Positions 40,676-42,287 of a DNA stretch of 42,287 nucleotides are shown one piece after another. The notes under the pieces were generated by a model. That model did not search any database and was not told the origin of the DNA. It saw only the letters and a program-made list of their open reading frames with translations. The translations under genes were made by a program, and so were the position numbers. Positions within the stretch are counted from its first letter, which is position 1, and every line of letters begins with the position of its first letter. Source of the DNA: Sphingopyxis macrogoltabida (GTDB lineage: Bacteria > Pseudomonadota > Alphaproteobacteria > Sphingomonadales > Sphingomonadaceae); assembly GCA_003241685.1 (NCBI GenBank), contig QFPJ01000026.1:1-42287 (forward strand), written 5' to 3'.

Positions 40676-41134
40676 CTATAGGCGACGCCGGCTTAGGTGG
40701 GCCTCGAATTCCGCCAGCACGCCCATGGCCTCCGCGATTCGGCGCATATCCTCCTCGTGCAGCATCCGCTTCGCGCCACGCATCACGATGCCCCAATTTG
40801 CACGGTGATCGCGTGTCAGCCGCAGGTCGTCGAGAAGCGGCCTGATCGGAGCTGGCCTGGCAGCCTTCAGATAGTCCACATCGACACGGTACGGATTGAA
40901 GTCCATCGCCTGTTCGAAGCGGTACGGCGCTTTCGAGGTGACGCGGCCGATGGTCGTGAATGCCTGCACCGTCGCGCCTTCACCCATGCCCTCACGCGGA
41001 GAATAATAGACGATCCAATCTCCCTTCTTGAGAGACTTCACGGCGATATGCTTGCCATGCCCGAGTTGCGCAAAGCCGCCGTCACGACCTCTTCGCGCGT
41101 GCTCCGCCGATGCGACACCCATCCAGAACGTCAT
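40676..41134 (-). CDS. EVE domain protein
   Basis: 152 residues. Typical EVE (PUA-like) features: MTFWMGVASAEHA at the start, HIAVKSLKKGDWIVYYSPRE and the FNPYRVDVDYL segment, with LLDDLRLTRDHRANWGIVMRGAKRML in the C-terminal half. EVE domains form a pocket for modified bases; related proteins link to defence or nucleic-acid modification. It starts 11 bases after the oxidoreductase stop, so it is the last gene of a minus-strand unit. Confidence 0.86.
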   Translation of the reverse strand: MTFWMGVASAEHARRGRDGGFAQLGHGKHIAVKSLKKGDWIVYYSPREGMGEGATVQAFTTIGRVTSKAPYRFEQAMDFNPYRVDVDYLKAARPAPIRPLLDDLRLTRDHRANWGIVMRGAKRMLHEEDMRRIAEAMGVLAEFEAHLSRRRL

Positions 41135-41145
41135 GATCCAGTCCC

Positions 41146-42054
41146 TCAGGCGCCGGTTGGGTCTCGCCGCGCGAGGTCACGGATCGTCTGTTCAACCACC
41201 TGACGATAATCGGTCGTCGGGCGGCCGATCAGCTTGCTGAGCTGGCGGCCTTGGTCTTCCAATGCCCCCTTGGAAGCCGCGACATCGGCGTCCGCGATAA
41301 GTTCGGCCACGCTCTCTGGAAGGCCCATTCCGGCAAGCGCAGCCTTGAAGGCCGCATCGGGCATATCCTTGTAGACGATCTGCTTGCCGGCACACGCGGC
41401 GATCACGTCGGCGAGGTCGCTCAGGCTGTAGCTCTGGTCGCCTGCCAGCTCGTAGATGCGTCCGGCGTGTCCCTCAGTCGAAAGTACGACCGCCGCGGCC
41501 TCGGCGAAGTCGGCGCGGGTGGCGGTCGAGAACCGACCTTCCCGCGCACAGCCGATCACCGCACCATGATGAAGCGCCGGCGGCAATGACGCCATGTGGT
41601 TCTCCATGTACCACCCATGCCGCAGGAGCACGGTCGGAAGACCAGACGCTTTCAGGAGAGCCTCTGTCCGCAGATGGTCTTCACGAAGACCGAGGGGAGA
41701 GGTGTCGGCATGAAGCAGGCTCGTATAGGCGATCAAACCGATGCCTGCGGACTTCGCGGCCTCAATGACATTCCGGTGCTGGGTAACGCGATCACCATCC
41801 GCGCTCGACGAAATCAGCAACAGCCTGTCGATCCCGCCAAAAGCCGCCAGAAGAGTATCGGGCTGTGAATAGTCTGCAATGCGCAGTTCAACGCCCTGGG
41901 CCGCGATTTGCCTGGCGACCTCGTGGTCAACCGACCGGACGCCGGCGACAATGCGGTTCGCCGGAACTCTCTTGAGAAGTTCCGCGATCACGAGGCGACC
42001 GAGTTCGCCGGTCGAACCGGTGACAAACAGCCTTGGCTGGTTGGAATCTGTCAT
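41146..42054 (-). CDS. NAD(P)H-binding oxidoreductase, NmrA/QorB-like
   Basis: 302 residues. N-terminal Rossmann motif VTGSTGELGRLVIAEL, DRLLLISSSADGDRVTQHRNVIEAAKSAG, and YTSLLHADTSPLGLREDH with LRHGWYMENH match the atypical short-chain dehydrogenase group related to QorB and NmrA. They bind NADPH and reduce quinones or act as redox sensors. AAGGAGAACG precedes the ATG at 42054, one of the best ribosome sites here. It follows the VOC gene by 22 bases. Confidence 0.9.
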   Translation of the reverse strand: MTDSNQPRLFVTGSTGELGRLVIAELLKRVPANRIVAGVRSVDHEVARQIAAQGVELRIADYSQPDTLLAAFGGIDRLLLISSSADGDRVTQHRNVIEAAKSAGIGLIAYTSLLHADTSPLGLREDHLRTEALLKASGLPTVLLRHGWYMENHMASLPPALHHGAVIGCAREGRFSTATRADFAEAAAVVLSTEGHAGRIYELAGDQSYSLSDLADVIAACAGKQIVYKDMPDAAFKAALAGMGLPESVAELIADADVAASKGALEDQGRQLSKLIGRPTTDYRQVVEQTIRDLARRDPTGA

Positions 42055-42076
42055 GTCGTTCTCCTTGTGAACCAAA

Positions 42077-42287
42077 TCAGGACGTCACGACCGTGTGGGC
42101 GGTGATCGAATAGCCGAACGGATCACGGAACGCGAAATAGCGGCCGAACGGCCCGTCCTTTGGAGCGAATTCGATTTCGACGCCTTGAGCGACGAGATGG
42201 TCGTGCAGCGCATCGGCGTCGTCGCAGCCGAACCAGATGGCGATGCCCCAGCCCAGCTTATCGGCCGCTCCCAGATCGATGACGGGC
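42077..42287 (-). CDS. VOC-family (glyoxalase/bleomycin resistance-like) protein, partial
   Basis: The last 69 codons plus stop; the 5' part lies outside the window. The visible piece has a beta-alpha-beta pattern with IAIWFGCDDADALHDHL, then FGRYFAFRDPFGYSITAH, the typical VOC C-terminal module including the FRDPFG strand with a likely metal or ligand contact. Small dioxygenases, resistance proteins and lyases share the fold; nothing more can be said. First gene of the VOC-oxidoreductase-EVE unit. Confidence 0.85.
   Translation of the reverse strand, partial: PVIDLGAADKLGWGIAIWFGCDDADALHDHLVAQGVEIEFAPKDGPFGRYFAFRDPFGYSITAHTVVTS

Noticed and set aside
1..42287. CRISPR array, insertion sequence or integrase
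   Set aside because: No regularly spaced repeats, transposase-like protein or matching terminal inverted repeats were seen in the window.

Overview
The window looks like chromosomal DNA of an alphaproteobacterium of the order Sphingomonadales (Sphingopyxis/Sphingomonas-like). This is judged from the high G+C content, the protein character and the gene order: a small aa3-oxidase subunit IV gene before pntAA, petABC followed by apt, an EipA/DUF1134 gene, and a very high frequency of 4-base start/stop overlaps (ATGA or GTGA). No species name can be fixed from sequence alone. Almost the whole window is coding; no gene-free stretch exceeds 300 bases.

Layout. 1-4100: a small cytochrome oxidase subunit and the three-subunit proton-translocating transhydrogenase (pntAA, pntAB, pntB), with a secreted fasciclin-domain lipoprotein gene lodged between pntAA and pntAB. 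4158-4237: a long REP-like inverted repeat. 4258-6268: an Asp/Glu racemase-family gene whose first catalytic residue is replaced by Ala, an ArsR regulator + SRPBCC pair with a large palindrome over the regulator's start, and a DUF2147 gene. 6363-14018: eight tightly packed same-strand genes. The first four are a secreted parallel beta-helix protein, a diheme cytochrome c, a zeta-class GST (maiA-like) and a TonB-dependent receptor. The next four are a MarR regulator, a PqqD-like peptide chaperone, an HprK-related kinase and a nucleotidyltransferase. The last three resemble the tailoring half of a peptide (RiPP) modification system, with no visible precursor peptide. 13982-19938: gph, glmU, a small conserved gene, an RHH/PIN toxin-antitoxin pair inserted before glmS, glmS, a GFA-family gene and a HAD phosphatase.

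20090-24981: assorted enzymes (dienelactone hydrolase family, DUF411, a divergent aldo/keto reductase and luciferase-like oxidoreductase sharing a perfect palindrome, a CDF cation transporter and a small lipoprotein). 25032-28168: argD-argF-hslO, with a good promoter and a terminator-like hairpin in the leader. 28309-31239: a DUF3617-like secreted protein, queC-queE (7-deazaguanine synthesis), a small acidic lipoprotein and lipB. 31371-33078: two paralogous polytopic membrane proteins. 33135-37952: hemF-trmL opposite the cytochrome bc1 operon petA-petB-petC and apt. 37984-40096: a secreted repeat-containing protein and EipA. 40348-40440: tRNA-Ser(GCU). Beyond the tRNA the sequence changes character and carries an EVE-domain gene, an NAD(P)H-binding oxidoreductase and the end of a VOC-family gene, perhaps the edge of an acquired segment.

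Functionally most of the window is housekeeping: respiration and NADPH balance, cell-wall sugar precursors, arginine, queuosine, lipoate and heme. The least understood parts are the beta-helix/diheme-cytochrome/TonB-receptor operon and the PqqD-HprK-nucleotidyltransferase triad that follows it, which may form one transcription unit.
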